Part shown: one piece after another, positions 52,997 through 53,355 of the stretch
How the letters are laid out: the number at the start of each line of letters is the position of its first letter
Numbering within the stretch: position 1 is the stretch's first letter
Assembly (NCBI GenBank): GCA_028819215.1
Contig: JAPPMG010000026.1
Span: forward strand, 1 to 53,355
Source of the DNA: Bryobacterales bacterium
GTDB lineage: Bacteria; Acidobacteriota; Terriglobia; Bryobacterales; UBA6623
Direction: 5' to 3'
DNA: 53,355 nt
Program-made: the position numbers and the translations under genes
The notes under the pieces: model-generated
Database searches by the model: none
What the model was told of the DNA's origin: nothing
Seen by the model: only the letters and a program-made list of their open reading frames with translations

Positions 52997-53355
52997 TGGC
53001 TGGTCGCGGTAGGTGTTACACGCGCACCGTAAGAAATGGTCGCACAGGTTCCTTGTTGCCTGCCGCACGACCCAGTGGTGCCCTCTCACTGCGCTGCCGG
53101 GGCAATGGCTCCAGCGAATCGATCAGGTTGCGGCTTGTGTGGACACTGCTATCGGACTACTGCGTGCGCCACGGGCTAACGCGGTCAGCATCTTCGCTGT
53201 GGGGTCCGATCGACTTGGCTGTGTCGATCCGGGACTCCCGTCGAACCACGTAACCTATCCTCCGAGTTGCACGGTCTAAGAGACCCACGTGCGTAGATGT
53301 CTAGCGCGGATATCTCACCAACTTTGCGACAAGCCGAAAATCATGGCCGGACAGC
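52997..53355. other. Right-edge stretch without a recognised gene
   Basis: About 360 bp upstream of the DUF3604 gene with only short shadow frames. It should contain the promoter of that gene, but no clear -10/-35 pair is visible. Confidence 0.4.
53301..53317 (-). repeat. Right copy of the 17-nt inverted motif
   Basis: CTAGCGCGGATATCTCA is the reverse complement of 39-55 with one mismatch. The inverted orientation and edge positions resemble transposon ends, but no transposase, target-site duplication or longer match is seen. Confidence 0.25.

Noticed and set aside
1..53355. CRISPR array or prophage
   Set aside because: No regularly spaced direct repeats and no phage structural or integrase genes were seen.

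Overview
The window is GC-rich, densely packed bacterial DNA with no phage, plasmid or rRNA genes. Its gene set includes three arylsulfatase-type enzymes, a DUF5916 outer-membrane protein, an FG-GAP repeat protein, a DUF3604 protein, a double-domain esterase, family III CoA-transferases and a single-chain biotin carboxylase. This suits a polymer- or acid-degrading, probably marine or host-associated Gram-negative such as an Acidobacteriota or Proteobacteria relative. The lineage cannot be fixed from the sequence alone.

Layout. 0.4-1.0 kb: a PemK/ChpB-type toxin-antitoxin pair. 1.1-5.4 kb: a secreted tandem esterase and a DUF5916 protein. 5.7-9.1 kb: a single-chain type ISP-like restriction-modification enzyme. 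9.2-13.2 kb: a hydratase/FAH-like enzyme, a cytochrome P450 and a lipoprotein sulfatase. 13.6-30.4 kb: a RiPP gene cluster. 30.7-33.6 kb: two translationally coupled sulfatases. 33.6-40.8 kb: an acyl-CoA carboxylase, a pair of CoA-transferases and a divergent MFS permease. 41.2-42.4 kb: a second MazEF-type pair and SufE. 42.9-53.0 kb: an orphan RND permease, an FG-GAP protein, a malonyl-CoA-synthetase-like ligase and a DUF3604 protein.

The centrepiece is the RiPP cluster. Two nearly identical precursors with nitrile-hydratase-like leaders (NHLP) end in SAG followed by the six residues RCCCCA. A YcaO cyclodehydratase fused to a leader-binding domain and a SagB-type FMN dehydrogenase indicate that the four consecutive cysteines become thiazolines or thiazoles. 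Export is by an HlyD-like adaptor, a C39-peptidase ABC transporter and an NHLP-type ABC transporter. A squalene-cyclase-repeat protein lies at the left edge. An unrecognised 382-aa protein and an AlkB-type di-iron membrane oxygenase fused to a degenerate GlnE-like domain close the right operon.

The two precursor copies lie in ~0.6-kb inverted repeat arms that flank sagB. A 388-bp core of these arms reads as identical. It spans most of the precursor gene, two stacked RNA hairpins and the intercistronic region. The right arm also carries a truncated copy of the hlyD start. The geometry suggests duplication with inversion, ongoing gene conversion, and possibly a flippable segment. The tetracysteine minimal core, the inverted duplicate and the AlkB-pseudoGlnE fusion are the most novel features here. 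Functions are read from motifs; no database search was run.
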